A stretch of 64,000 bases of DNA from Phellopilus nigrolimitatus. Taxonomy: Eukaryota; Basidiomycota; Agaricomycetes; Hymenochaetales; Hymenochaetaceae. The stretch lies in the NCBI GenBank assembly GCA_021029095.1, contig JAJOHG010000028.1, forward strand, positions 62,001 through 126,000. The letters are read 5' to 3'. The position numbers and the translations under genes are program-made. The notes beneath the pieces were generated by a model that was not told the origin of the DNA, did not search any database, and was given only the letters and a program-made list of their open reading frames with translations. Positions 21,900 to 35,413 of this stretch are shown piece by piece; positions within the stretch are counted from its first letter, which is position 1; each line of letters begins with the position of its first letter.

Positions 21900-23990
21900 C
21901 ATGTATTGCATCTGCGCCCGAGCGACAACAACGCGCGATCCTGCAGGTCGACAGCGAGCAAATAAAGCGACGGCGGAAGCAACGGCGTTTGCTGAATCAT
22001 CATGCAAGATGACGTCATCCCGTCCGAGGCTCGACTTGGACTATGCGGCAGATCCCTCCGCTGTACCTACATACGACCCGCTAGCGGAAGACCTTACACG
22101 CGTACACAGGCGCGCTGCCCATCCTCTGCAGCCTCGCCGAGTCCAAGGAAGGCCGGGTTCTCTGGCGAGATCGTGGATATTGCCGCGAGCTCGCTTACGA
22201 AAGAATTCGAGCCGCTCAAGATTGTCGCTGCTTCATGAAGGAGTCCTGGGTCAAATACGCCGCGAAGTTCAACCTGCGCGAGATCAAGGGCCTGCTCAAC
22301 TGCCTATCGCAGACGAGCAACAGGAGTATATGGAGCCCACCCGCCGTGCTGGACAATCTCCCGAGACGCCCCGCTGACGCGGCCGTTTCGAGCCCACCCG
22401 TGCGCTGAGTCCCCCTACCCTTATTTTCTGTCTTTTTTACTTACGCGCCCTAGCATGGCACACACTAATACCGCGAATGCCTTAGCGCGCGCGTGCGTTT
22501 CCACGGTGCACGCTCTGCGCCGCCTGCCCCCGTATCTCGCGCAGACGACGCCGCCCACATCGAACAAGACCGCCAGAATCCAGGCGTCTGCGCTACACTC
22601 TGCGACGGAAGTCCAACGCGGGAGGTGCACCAGCGAGACGGCATGTTGGGAGAACTCGGAGGGCGGACGCGTTTGGAGGAGGGGTCTCCTTAGGTTGCTA
22701 CAGCCCCTCCTGCGGGGCACGCGAGCACGAGGAGATGCGGCGCGTGCGCGTGCGCTCTTCGAACGCAAGACGCCATCCAGCTCCTAGGATGCGCGCACCG
22801 TCCGCACGGCTCCGTTCGGCGGCGACGGCGTCTCCGTGCTGATCCCTGCACGGGCCGTCTCATAACATCGGTGCCGACGGGCCGCGCGATGGCTTGAGCA
22901 CCGGCCGCGCGCCGCGCGGTCCCTCATCCGCGTCTGCGGCAGGCGCAGGTGCAGGCGCGCTGGTTCGTCCGAAGGCCGGCATGGCCGTGTGCGAGGTCTA
23001 GCCGGGTTGATGGAGGATGTCCAGGTGGCCGCGTAGTGCGTTTACGCGGTGCTCCAGTGGCCAAGGCATCACGGTGAGCTCTGCTTTTCGAGAAGAGTAG
23101 CGCGAAGCGGCTGCTGATGTGCTAAGAGGCATGCGCGCGATGAGCTGGACGCCTGCAGCGCGCAGCATGTCTCTCCACCCGGTGTAATCGCGTTCGGTCG
23201 GCGCGGCGCGAAGCCGGGGTCAGAGAGCGAAGTAGCATGTCGACGGCTTTGTGGCGCTGTGTGATTTACCTTGGGGTGCGTTCGCGGTTTCTCCGATGAC
23301 TCCCTTGTGGTTCAACATCCTAACGATACCACTTCTCTCGATGTACAGTATAGCTATTCTCGTGCGACCCGCTCGCGCCCTATACCTCCCTCTAGTCGAC
23401 CGGCCTTCGCATTTCGGACTCACCGACCACCGCCGTAAACGCCGGCGCACCCAAGAACGAGGCGACCAGTGCCAGGCGGCGTGGCGCACCTGTGCACCCT
23501 GCGGAGAGCGCACCTGGCTCGCTGCGTCCCAGCGCGAGGAGAAATTTGCGCGCGCGGTGCGCCGCCTTCCGTCCGTTTCACTCCACGGTTCTTCTGCGCA
23601 GTCGATTGGCATTTCGCGGAGCGCGGGCATGGACATTGCCCCGCGGAAGACATGGAAAGCGAGGGAATCGTCAAAATGGGCAGCGCGCGCGCCGCGCCGC
23701 TGACAGCAAGCTGGACGCAGAGGAAGAACGGTGGAGATGCATCACTCGTCCGGGAACCGGCTCTCATGTTTGAAGCAGTTCTTTCAGTAGATGAAGGGCG
23801 GGGGCAGTCGAGCGAGTCGGCGCGCGGCGGGCGACTCTAGCAGTTCGAGATCATGGCGAAGTGCCGTTGGCCGCGAACGAGCACTACGTTGGTTGCCTTT
23901 TTTCTTTTCTTTCCTTTGGCTCCTTCTCTTCTACACCTTATAGCCCCTTTCCCCACCTTTCCATACTCCACTTTCTGTACCTGATCGTCT
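21900..23990. repeat. R repeat copy between TK1 and TK2, with ARM/HEAT-like relic
   Basis: From 22.0 kb the plus strand carries pieces also found elsewhere in decayed form: VDIAASSLTKEFEPLK, then MKESWVKYAAKFNLREIKGL near 22.24 kb in another frame. The donor-plus-pyrimidine landmark follows near 22.40 kb and GC-rich R sequence continues to about 23.7 kb. No intact gene is supported. It gives the clearest link between the ARM/HEAT-like relic and the R repeat, since the two run on continuously here. Confidence 0.5.
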
Positions 23991-24512
23991 TTATTATGAC
24001 TTGAGGAGACCCACGACATGCATGCCTATGAATGTCCCGCGAAACAAAGTGTTCTTCACGACGTCCGTTCTCTTTTCTCTTCTTATTCATGTGTGAAATC
24101 TACGATTCATCCCGCCGTACATAATTTTAGTCTTAGCGAGGAAGAGGGTGTAAATTTATTTTTTTCTTTCAAATACGAAAAATGGGGCTTCCTAGAGACC
24201 TGATGATGGACTTCCCTTGATAGCCAAGTCACATCATCAACAGCAAATGGATCTCAAGTTTGGCGGCAAGGCGTCTGGTGCGAAGGAGCTGTAAAGAGAA
24301 TGGTGCACAAATGTTCCTAGAGACCTTCGTGATTCGATTGTTACTGATAAACATGCGGCAACCAGATATCTAGATAGCATCCTCGGTCGGCGCCCCGTTC
24401 ACTTCTGCGGGTGCGTCCCATTCCTCCTTTTCCTTCAAATATATTTCTGAAAAAACAAGTAGGGCCTTGTCCTGGTCAAGAATTAATCAAATAGTGTAAT
24501 TTGTCACAACCG

Positions 24513-26434
24513 TTAAACATTGACAGACCTGATTTTATGCACAATCTCATTTATAGCGTCCGCTGAAGGACGTTCAGATCCCACTGGATGCCAGCACTTT
24601 TTTACCAACTCCCAGACTTCCGCGTATCCCAGGCCAGACGCGTCAAAGGGAGGCTGATCGGGACGTCCGTCATTTAAGACCGTCGTGATTACCTCTGCAT
24701 CAGACATACCCTTGAATGGAACGGCATCCGTGAACACCTTCCAGATTGACTTAGTATCAGATATGCAAAGTAACATACGTTTATTGATAACGTACCTCGA
24801 TGCATGTCATCGCAAACGCATAAATATCGCTTTGAGTGGTCTGGCGCCCGTTTCCTCCGTATTTGGATGGATACAGAAGCTCGGGTGCCTGCCAACGAAG
24901 GCTCCCGGAGCCATGCGTAGAACCCGTCGTAGCTGAGATCACCGCTTCGATGCGTGACAGTCCGAAATCACTCAAAAGCGGTTGTCCGTAATCGCCGATG
25001 AGAATATTTGCCTTCAGTGAATACATGCTATTAATTTGAGCTTGTACTTATACTTAAGAATGGACTTACACAGCGAATATCACCATGCACTATGGGTGGA
25101 GAAAGTCCATGCAAATACTTGATTCCATTTATTACTCCGCATAGCTGCCCACAAGAGAAGAACACGAAGCATTAGATCCTCAAGTGTTTTGATCACGCTT
25201 AGTCGCTTACCACGAGTGTCCGATTTCTTCTTCGACTTCCCAATAGGAACTGTCTTAAGTCGCCATTTTGCATCCAGGGCGAAACCATCGCTACCTTTCG
25301 CGTAGGGCCGGTCCCAATACATGCCAGTCCAAGTAAAGGAGTAATGTTTGGGTGGTTCAGGGTTTTCCACAGCATCGCCTCAGAGCACATAGACTGGGAA
25401 GCTCTATTATCAAGCATTCAATAACCATGAGTGTCTCGGGAATACCTGAAAACATTGCTTCCATCCCGGATGCTCAGTTGTCCCGAAGAAGCGCAAAACT
25501 TTCATAGCAACAACTGAGCCAGAAGCTAAGCTGCCTTTGTATACAGCTGCGAACCCGCCACCAGATACGGCGTAGTTATCTGAGAGTGACACGTCTTGGA
25601 TATACACACTAGGCGGTATGAAGCCATGATTTTTTCCTGAACGTCTTACAATGCTGCGAAGGAGGCCTTGCATTTCGGGTTGTTCAATATAGGCCCATGG
25701 ACACTTTTGAGTTGTCTACCTTGCGCTTGATATATAAGTATCTATGTCTTCAACCAGATGAGATGTTCTGCAGAAATACAACTCACGTTGTAAGCGTCAA
25801 TGACGATGGCCTGAACCCTCTCGGTAAGAACTTGTGAAGATTGTTTCATTGTATCGTTTAGTCGTTGTAGCCGGCGCATGCTGAGATGCCAGTCCGCTAT
25901 CTCTGTCAACACGGAGAAATTGCTTTATCTTTCATTCAGTCTACCTGTAAGGTAAGCATGGGCTAAGCGTTAAAACGCTCACGATACGCGTTTCATTAGA
26001 GCTCGTAGCCCAACGGAATCCAACCCACAAGAAGTTCCCCAAGCTGACGCTGGACCGAAGGATTGGGTTTCAGTTACAAGCTTTAACTTATCTTTCGCGA
26101 GGTCTAGGGTGGCTGAAAACTCCTTGGAATAGAACATTGTAAACTGTAAGAACGAAAGAACACGACAATAGGAATATAGTATGCATATTAGAATTGCGGA
26201 TGTGCGCACGGTGGTGATGTTATCAAGTAGAGTACTCTTGTCCGTTGTGTCTATAGAATGAAAAGGATGACCAAGATGGTCCTTCATAAGACCAAAGACT
26301 GCATATATCCATTCCTCGAGCGATGTCTCCGGGTCCTTGATGATCTCAATGGACCTAGAACCGAATAAGTCCTCGCGAAAGCCAGCGATTTCCTCTTTGA
26401 TATCGTCAATCAAGTTCGTGCTGGGTCCAAACAT
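24513..26434 (-). CDS. TK2: tyrosine-kinase-like protein kinase, 492 aa
   Basis: Eight exons (26434-26210, 26143-25983, 25922-25787, 25703-25446, 25393-25211, 25144-25070, 25011-24796, 24737-24513) join in frame. Glycine loop GGGFAAVYKG, VAMKVL lysine, VHGDIRC plus ANILI, SDFGLS (Asp361) and QAPE are all present, so an active kinase is plausible. The exon lengths are the same as or a multiple of three away from those of TK1 and TK3. Differences cluster at the N-terminal helical region, at the exon 3/4 junction, and at the C-terminus, which ends differently from TK1. Its 5' flank is cut 158 bp before the ATG by the 4.5-kb TIR element, which may have displaced promoter sequence. Confidence 0.87.
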
Positions 26435-26584
26435 CGGTCGTCAATCAGATCAGCGAAGATGCAGCAGAAAGCAGCGCAGATTGCTTGTAGGTAACAGCAG
26501 AGGTAGGGCGTTCGTACGCGTAGAAGTTCAACAGTGCATCACGTGTCGAGTAATTCTAAAAATAAAGCAAAAATAAAGAAAGGC

Positions 26585-26592
26585 ATCAATCC
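26585..26592. repeat. Left 8-bp target site duplication (ATCAATCC)
   Basis: The eight bases just outside the left terminal inverted repeat are repeated exactly at 31099-31106, just outside the right one. Confidence 0.85.
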
Positions 26593-26995
26593 CACCTGTG
26601 ACCCTACCCTTAGCTTATCTACTTAGAGGGCTTAATGGGGTGCAGTTACGCATCTAGTTAGGTCCTTTTGCGCCTTGCTGCCCATACTGCGATTAATACT
26701 GCCAATAAATACTGAAAACTTGGTAATGTCAACAAGAGCCCTGAGGGGCCCTGAGGGGACCGGCTTCTCGACATCGCCGCCGGCTTCGCCACCACGCGCG
26801 GATCGCCGGCGCTGCCCGCGCCGGTGATCCACGCGACTTCGCATCGCCATCAACACGCGCCGCCGGCTTCCCGCGCTGCCCGCGACAACGACATAGTCGT
26901 GCTCGTCGTGCCGCACGACGAGCACGACTATCTCATTCAATTCTTCGCCGTTTTGTTTCGTTTTTTTTGCATCGTACGTGTATTTTAGAGTAGAT
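26593..26995 (+). repeat. Left terminal inverted repeat of the 4.5-kb element
   Basis: It contains the inner pair CCTGAGGGG-CCTGAGGGG and a perfect 39-nt palindrome at 26893-26931. It pairs with the right copy over its full length. Confidence 0.9.
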
Positions 26996-27213
26996 GACAA
27001 ACTAATAAATTGATTTTCAAATATATCACACGAAGTACGCACCGCCGCATTTCCGCTTTCGCACACGACAGCAAGCTCCGCTTTTTTGTTCGTTTTGTAT
27101 TTCCAATGTATATCTATTCTGATTATAATACTACAAGAAATGCAAATTTACGCTAAGCATTCAAATGGGGGGAGGGCGATTTCGTGCTCGCCGTCCCCGC
27201 TGCATGTTCCGTC

Positions 27214-28340
27214 TCAACGCACAACCGCCCGCCGCGCATCACGTATCAGCACTCGACCGCCCGCCGCGCATCGCGTCTTGACGATCGACCGCCCGCCACC
27301 TGGCTCACAGACCGTTGGCGCACGGCCGCGAGCGTCATCGCGCCGTGGCGGCTTCCGCTGCTGAGGGTGGACGACGCGGACAAGACGGCGTGCACCGCGG
27401 GTGCGGGCGTCATCGCGCGGTGCTGCATCATGGACGCCGAGCGTGTGTGGTGGTACGCGCACGAGGCGGGGCTCGGCGAGGCTGGGTGCTGGAGCGCGGC
27501 GACCGTAGCGCTTGCGCTGGACGTGCCGGTCGGTCTACCGGGGAAGGGCATAGGCGAGGAGCCGGGGCCGGGGCAAGCGCGAGCCCAGCGGTGGGCATGG
27601 TGCGCCCTGAGGAGGCCGGTGGGGACGCGCCCGAGCCGGGGTTGGACGTCGAGTGCGCGGGACGGAGGTGGACGCGGAGGAGAAGGAGAAGTAGCCGTCG
27701 GGGCTGGTCGGCGGAGAGGCGTCGGGGTGACAACGCTGCCCTTGAGCTTGCTGAGGTCGGAGCGCAGGCTGGCGACCTCCTGTGTCTTCACGGCGAGGAG
27801 GTTCTTGTGCTGGCAGAGGTCACTGTCGAGCTTCTCGCAGATGAGGTCGCCGTCGGCGAGGCGCGAGTGCAGCTGCTGCTCGACGCCCTTGGCGACGTTG
27901 GCGGCCTCTGAGTGCACGATGTGGTTCATGAGGATGGCGCGCAGCAACAGGAGCGAGAGCTGGATGGCGGCGTGTTGCTACAAAACGAACCATTTTCAGT
28001 AAGTGGGAGATGATGCAGATATAGAAGGAAGTGATGTGCGCACCTGCTGGTCACCGCCGTGGATCGTCTTGACCACACCCATCCACTCCGACAGCTCCTT
28101 CTGCAGTGCCTGCACCTCCTCGGTGCTGCAGCGCGTGGTGGCAACCTTTGCGACCTTTTTTTCGAGCCCAACGGCAAGCTGTGCAGAGCAGAAGAGCCAG
28201 AGCGAGCAGCAGAGAGCGTGGTCGCACAGGAGAGAGCGCAGCCGCACGGCAGTGAGGCAAACAAGAGGACAGCGAGGGTGAGGAGACGACGTGCAGACGA
28301 CGACGTGTCGCCATCGGAACTGATCGGCGCTCCAAATCAA
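27214..28340 (-). pseudogene. Captured gene fragment with coiled coil and one intron
   Basis: On the minus strand, EEVQALQKELSEWMGVVKTI near 28.1 kb runs to a donor (GTGCGC at about 28043). After an acceptor near 27.98 kb it continues as IQLSLLLLRAILMNHIVHSE and EVASLRSDLSKLKGSV, then turns into a Pro/Ser-rich tail. Heptad-like spacing suggests a coiled coil. Neither end is a complete gene. A retained intron implies capture at the DNA level rather than through RNA. The parental gene is not recognised. Confidence 0.5.
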
Positions 28341-28344
28341 GCAA

Positions 28345-29290
28345 TGATTTGCTTAGCCGATCTACTGCCGAGCTTGTGGCTCGAAGTAATGGACATAAAT
28401 ATATTCAATTCTGCTCGTTCTGTGCCGTATAAAAAAGCTGTAAAATTATTAAAATTTACTTTACATTATAATGCATCAGATTTTGCTTTTATGAGCTCCA
28501 GGAGTGATTGGATATTGAGTTATAAAGGAAACTACACTGGTGATATGCTTTTACCACCAATACATCCAAGGTCTTTGATTTTTATAAAATGAACACGTGA
28601 AGCTAGAAAGCTCATATTTTTCACAATAGTAGATATGAGTATACCAGACATAAATAAAAAAACTGTAAGCTGAACACTGAGCTCTTCGGCACTCAACAGT
28701 CAAAATGTGTGTGATTTCATGTCATTTTAGTGAATTCGGGTCTGAAACAGCCCTTTTTTGTCTTATTTTAATTCTTTCCCAACATTATAAATTCCAATAA
28801 TCTGGTGCATACATATTTACATATAAACTAATCATTCTCAGGTGTTATATTGGAAAGTTAGCAGAAGTGGGCAATAGAGTGGGTGTTTGAGCTGGACAAT
28901 GCAAGTTTGCAACATAATTTACATGCCGTTCATGCTTCAAAACGTCATTTTCAAGATAGCATGTTTGTGAGCTTTCCACAGCTCATCGGGCACCCAGATA
29001 ATTTTATACTAGCTGCACGTTTCTATTTAAAAAAGAAACTACCTGAATCAGGTCACTCGATCGAACTGTAAAAAATAATTTGTGCAGCTGCAAGAATAAG
29101 GTTCTACATGGGAAAAGCATAAATGTATGCTTACTTCAACAACATCTAGGAAGATCGGGCCCTTTTAAAAATTTGAATATGTAGGAACAATATATTTCTA
29201 AGCCCTCAAAAAATTCCAGGGGAAATGGAGGTGTATTAGATGTTCTATAAATCAAGCAAAGTGGGCCGGGACGCTAGTGCACGAGCACCG
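28345..29290. other. AT-rich middle of the 4.5-kb element
   Basis: Base composition switches sharply from GC-rich to AT-rich. Frames of up to about 60 residues occur, for example near 28.9-29.07 kb, but none has recognisable features. Confidence 0.5.
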
Positions 29291-29299
29291 CGCGGGAAG

Positions 29300-29800
29300 T
29301 GCCGATTGACGCAAATCCAAATGCGGACGTCGTCTTGATGTCGCTCATCGACAACAACGACGACGTCCACGGCCTCAACAACACAGCAAAACCCTCAAGT
29401 AAGTACAAAAAACGATTTATTTGCTTGAAATGATGTTCTGATGCTTTTTTCAGTGGTTTTTGTGCACTTTTTGTGCAGTCAAGGCCACGGTAAAGCTCGC
29501 CAGCGACCTGTGCGGCACGCCCGGCAAGAGCAAGAAAGTCAAGATGAATGTGTTACTGACGACATACGAACTAATCTTGCGTGATGCGGCGATGCTCGGC
29601 GACATCAAGTGGCATGCGCTCGCGGTCGACGAGGCGCACCGCCTGAAGAATTCGGAGGGCCAGCTTTACGAGCTAAGGACATTCCCTGCGGCATCAAAAA
29701 GCCACTCATCACGGGTACGTCGTTGCAAAACAATGTCAAAGAGCTGCTTGCACTCATGCATTTCCTCATTCCCGAGAAGTGTGGGTACATTGACTGAGCG
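29300..29800 (+). pseudogene. Captured fragment of a CHD/SNF2-type chromatin remodelling ATPase
   Basis: The frame [20 protein letters not shown] then [16 protein letters not shown] carries SNF2 helicase motif II (DEAH) with CHD1-like surroundings. After ...SEGQLYE the reading shifts by one base and goes on as [20 protein letters not shown] (motif III region). A small intron seems to precede the fragment near 29.40-29.48 kb. Only about 100 residues of a protein normally over 1,000 aa are present, with a frameshift, so it is a non-functional captured piece. The family call is secure; the exact gene is not. Confidence 0.75.
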
Positions 29801-29824
29801 CTACGACCTTTTTAATTAGTGCGG

Positions 29825-30500
29825 CACGCATGACTGCCCTTCTGTGTCCGGGCGACACGCACGGTCTCCCCTTGTGCGGCCGCCCTCCGTCGCTCCCGCA
29901 CGAACTCGCTCCCGCACAGTTTCACTCCAAGCGGTCTCCCTCTCTCGCGGCCGACATGCCTCGCGAATCCCAACAGGTGACATCCGCGTTGCCTCGTCAT
30001 GCTGAGGAGACGCGCTCGATGGTGCTTCACTGTCGCCGTCCCTGCCGAAACGAGTGGTGCCGAGTCCTGGGGCACAGGCAACGCCGCGACGCGTATTCTG
30101 CGTGTCGTTGGGTGTCGCTCCAGGCCGTGTTCCACGGTATGTGCTGTGGCGGGCGCATGTTCGGCTGGCGCCGCTGGCACGTCAAGGTCAACCAGAACCA
30201 GTGCCGCTTCTCTGTCGTCTCTGCGTTCACCGCATTCCTGCTCCACGGGCTCGTCCTCGCGCACGGCCGAGCGATTGAAAAGGAGTCCTGTCGCCGCTGC
30301 CGCTTGGCCAGGCCGGGCGAATCTCCACGCCAGCGGCGGCAGCTTTGGCAGCGGAGGCTTGCGCTTCGTGAAAGGCGGCGGCCCCTGTGGCCACGCGGGC
30401 CTCTGCGTGCGTGCGCACGTACAACCAGCACGCCGTGGTGCGTGCGGTGTTACTTATCTCGCGCACGGACTACTTTTACTTTCTTTTGCCTTCCCCCCAA
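29825..30500. other. GC-rich part of the 4.5-kb element
   Basis: Long overlapping frames in all phases reflect high GC. No motif or splice-linked structure supports a gene. It may be another captured fragment. Confidence 0.4.
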
Positions 30501-30695
30501 TTATTTCGCATTGTAATTTATTTTTTCTTGTAATAATAATTGGTTACAATATATACATGAACAGCAGGAAACAAAAAACTCCTGATACTGTTAATAACGA
30601 GCGAAACAGCGGGTGACGGCGCGTAACGAGTGGGTGGTGATAATGCGATGTGGTCCGTATTTGAGCGGCTCCTTTTTTTTAAAGACTTAGATTTA

Positions 30696-31098
30696 ATCTA
30701 CTCTAAAATACACGTACGATGCAAAAAAAACGAAACAAAACGGCGAAGAATTGAATGAGATAGTCGTGCTCGTCGTGCGGCACGACGAGCACGACTATGT
30801 CGTTGTCGCGGGCAGCGCGGGAAGCCGGCGGCGCGTGTTGATGGCGATGCGAAGTCGCGTGGATCACCGGCGCGGGCAGCGCCGGCGATCCGCGCGTGGT
30901 GGCGAAGCCGGCGGCGATGTCGAGAAGCCGGTCCCCTCAGGGCCCCTCAGGGCTCTTGTTGACATTACCAAGTTTTCAGTATTTATTGGCAGTATTAATC
31001 GCAGTATGGGCAGCAAGGCGCAAAAGGACCTAACTAGATGCGTAACTGCACCCCATTAAGCCCTCTAAGTAGATAAGCTAAGGGTAGGGTCACAGGTG
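30696..31098 (-). repeat. Right terminal inverted repeat of the 4.5-kb element
   Basis: Inverted copy of 26593-26995, including the 39-nt palindrome at 30760-30798. The 8-bp duplication follows directly. Confidence 0.9.
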
Positions 31099-32970
<1,872 letters not shown>

Positions 32971-33485
32971 TTACGACTTGACGAGACCATGACATACATG
33001 CCTATGAATGTCTCTCGCGAATGAGAGTGTTCTTCACGACTTCTGTTCTCTTTTCTCTTCTTATCCATGTGTGAAATCTACATTTCGTCCTACCATATAT
33101 AATTCTAGACTTAGTGAGGAGGCAGGTGTAAATATATTTTTATTTCGAATACAGAGGATTTTTTTTCTTTTTCGGGGTTTCCTACTGAGACCGAGTTCCC
33201 TTGATAACTAAGTCACATCGTCAACAGACTTATTCAGCAAACGATTCTCAAGTTTGGCAGCAAGATGTATGCTGCGAAGTAGTTAGAAAATAATGGTACG
33301 CGAAAGTGTTCGGAGACCTTCGAGTTCTATTCTCACATATATTTTGATAAATTTGCGGTAATCAGATATCTAGTTAGTGTTGTAGCTCAGTACTCCGGTG
33401 CGTCCCCTTCCTCCGTCAAAGAATAGATCTATTAGTACAGACAATGGAGGAACGGTCCAAGTGATGGTAACAGATAAAGTAATGA

Positions 33486-35413
33486 TTAAGCCTGAGAAAA
33501 GTAAGAATCATAAAAATTCTCCCATGTAATGCGCGCTGAAGGACGTTCAGATCCCAACGGATGCCAGCACTTTGTTACCAACTCCCAGACTTCCGCGGGT
33601 CCCCGGCCAGACGCGTCAAAGGGAGGCTGATCGGGACGTCCGTCATTTAAGACCGTCGTGATTACCTCTGCATCAGACATACCCTTGAATGGAACGGCAT
33701 CCGTGAACACCTTCCAGATTTACATGATATTAGATAGATAAAGTATCATACGCTCATTGATAGAATACAACATACCTCGATGCATGTCATCGCAAATGCA
33801 TAGATATCGCTTTGAATGGTATGCCTTCCGTTACCTCCATACTTGGACGGATACAGAAGCTCGGGTGCCTGCCAACGAAGGCTCCCGGCGCCATGCGTAG
33901 AGCCCGTCGTTGCTGAAAACACTGCCTCGATGCGCGAGAGCCCGAAAATACTCAAAAGCGGGTGTCCGTCATCGTGAATAAGAATGTTTGCCTTCAGTGA
34001 ATGCATATTCTTAATTTGATCTTGTACGTCAAGATAGGAATGGACTTACGCAGCGGATATCACCATGCACTATGGGTGGCGAAAGCCCATGCAAGTACTC
34101 GATCCCCTGTATTACTCCACACAGCTTTCACAAGAGTACACAAAGCATCAGGTCCTCAAGCGTCTTGGACACGCTTAACTTTAGGAGAATAGCTTACCAT
34201 ACGTATCCGATCGGTCATTGGATTTCCCAATAGGTAATGTCGCAGGTCTCCATTTCTCATCCACGGTGATACCATCGCTATCTTTTGCGTAGGGCCGGTC
34301 CCAATATCTGCCAGTCCAAGTAAAGGAATAATGTTTTCGTGGTCAAAGGTTTTCCACAGCATTGCCTCGGAGCACATCGACTGGAAAGCTCTGTCTTCAA
34401 GCATCATAAGTGGATATGAGCACATTAGGCATACCTGAAAACATCGCCTCCACCCCGGATGCTCAGTTGTTCCGAAGAAGCGCAAAACTTTCATGGCAAC
34501 AACCGCGCCAGAGGATAAGCTGCCTTTGTATACATCTGCGAACCCGCCGCCAGATACAGCGTGATTCTCCAAGAGTGAGACATCTTGGATATACACACTC
34601 GGCGGTATGAAGCAATGCTTATTCGCTGAACGTCTTACAATGCTGCGAAGTAAGCTTTGCACTTCGCTCTGCTCAAGAAGATAGGTCCATGAATGGTCCT
34701 GAATTGTCTATTTCTCACTTAATATAGGTCGTTTATGCAGAAAACACAACTCACGTTGTAAGCGTCAATGACAATGGCCTGATCCCTCTCGGTAAGAGCT
34801 TGTAAAGGTTGTTTTATCGCACCGTTAAATCGACGTAGTCGGCGGATGCTGAGATGCCTGTCCACTATTTTTGTGAAAGCGAGAATTTTGCTACAGCTTT
34901 CATTTAGTTTGTCTGGAATATGAGAATGTGCCGAGTTTTCGTATCTTGCTTACGATACACATTTCATTATAAATTCCAATTGACCATATCTATACGACTC
35001 GCTAGAGATCCAAGCTGATGCTGGACCGGACGATTGGACTGTCATCATATTATTTAATTTAACTTTCACTTGGTCCAGGAGAATTGAACACGTCCGGGAA
35101 TAGAACATTGCAAACTGTAGGGAAAACCGAATAACATGACGATAAGCCATGGCACATTAGGAATGAAGTGTGTGCGTACGGTGGTGACGTTGTCGAATAG
35201 AATGTTCTTGTCCATTGTGGCCGAAGGGTCCAAAAAAGCAAGAAGGCCGAGTTGGTCATCCAAGAGACTAAAGACTGCATATATCCATTCCTCGAGCGAC
35301 GTCTCTGGATCTTTGATGATTTCAATGGACCTAGAATCATAGCTTGTTTCGCGAAAGCTAGCGATTTCTTTTTTGATATCGTCAATCAAGTTCGTGCTGA
35401 AGAGTTCAGACAT
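33486..35413 (-). CDS. TK3: tyrosine-kinase-like protein without the DFG aspartate, 497 aa
   Basis: Eight exons (35413-35180, 35114-34954, 34890-34755, 34698-34435, 34380-34198, 34124-34050, 33991-33776, 33710-33486) join in frame to 498 codons including the stop. Glycine loop (GGGFADVYKG), VAMK lysine, VHGDIRC and QAPE are as in TK1. The DFG segment reads SIFGLS: Ile366 stands where TK1 and TK2 have the magnesium-binding Asp. The codon is ATT instead of GAT, which needs two base changes. All else is open, so this looks like an expressed pseudokinase or a very young loss, not a random relic. The C-terminal end differs from TK1 and TK2. The 5' flank marks the unoccupied site of the transposon found near TK2. 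Confidence 0.85.

Larger units (their letters stand above)
26593..31098. mobile_element. 4.5-kb TIR DNA transposon, non-autonomous, with captured gene fragments
   Basis: The element is bounded by 403-bp terminal inverted repeats (26593-26995 and 30696-31098) whose translated stretches are identical, and by an 8-bp direct duplication. An 8-bp duplication fits hAT-like and some other DNA transposon groups, but the termini (CACCTGTGACCC) and the long TIRs are not typical hAT, so the superfamily is left open. No transposase is visible. The interior holds a coiled-coil gene piece, an AT-rich middle, a CHD-type helicase fragment and a GC-rich part. It sits in the 5' flank of TK2; the TK3 flank gives the matching unoccupied site near 35.78-35.80 kb. 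Identical TIRs imply recent movement. Confidence 0.85.

Noticed and set aside
27184..28002. 272-codon plus-strand frame in the 4.5-kb element, and overlapping frames of up to 233 codons
   Set aside because: The GC-rich sequence is open in several frames on both strands. The spliced minus-strand coiled-coil reading explains it better, and the plus frame lacks any family feature.
30751..31059. 102-codon frame inside the right TIR, and the same in the left TIR
   Set aside because: It lies fully within the inverted repeat and crosses the hairpin; it is a by-product of the repeat, not a gene.
26593..31098. Calling the 4.5-kb element a hAT transposon outright
   Set aside because: The 8-bp duplication fits, but the terminal bases and the 403-bp TIRs are not typical and no transposase is present.
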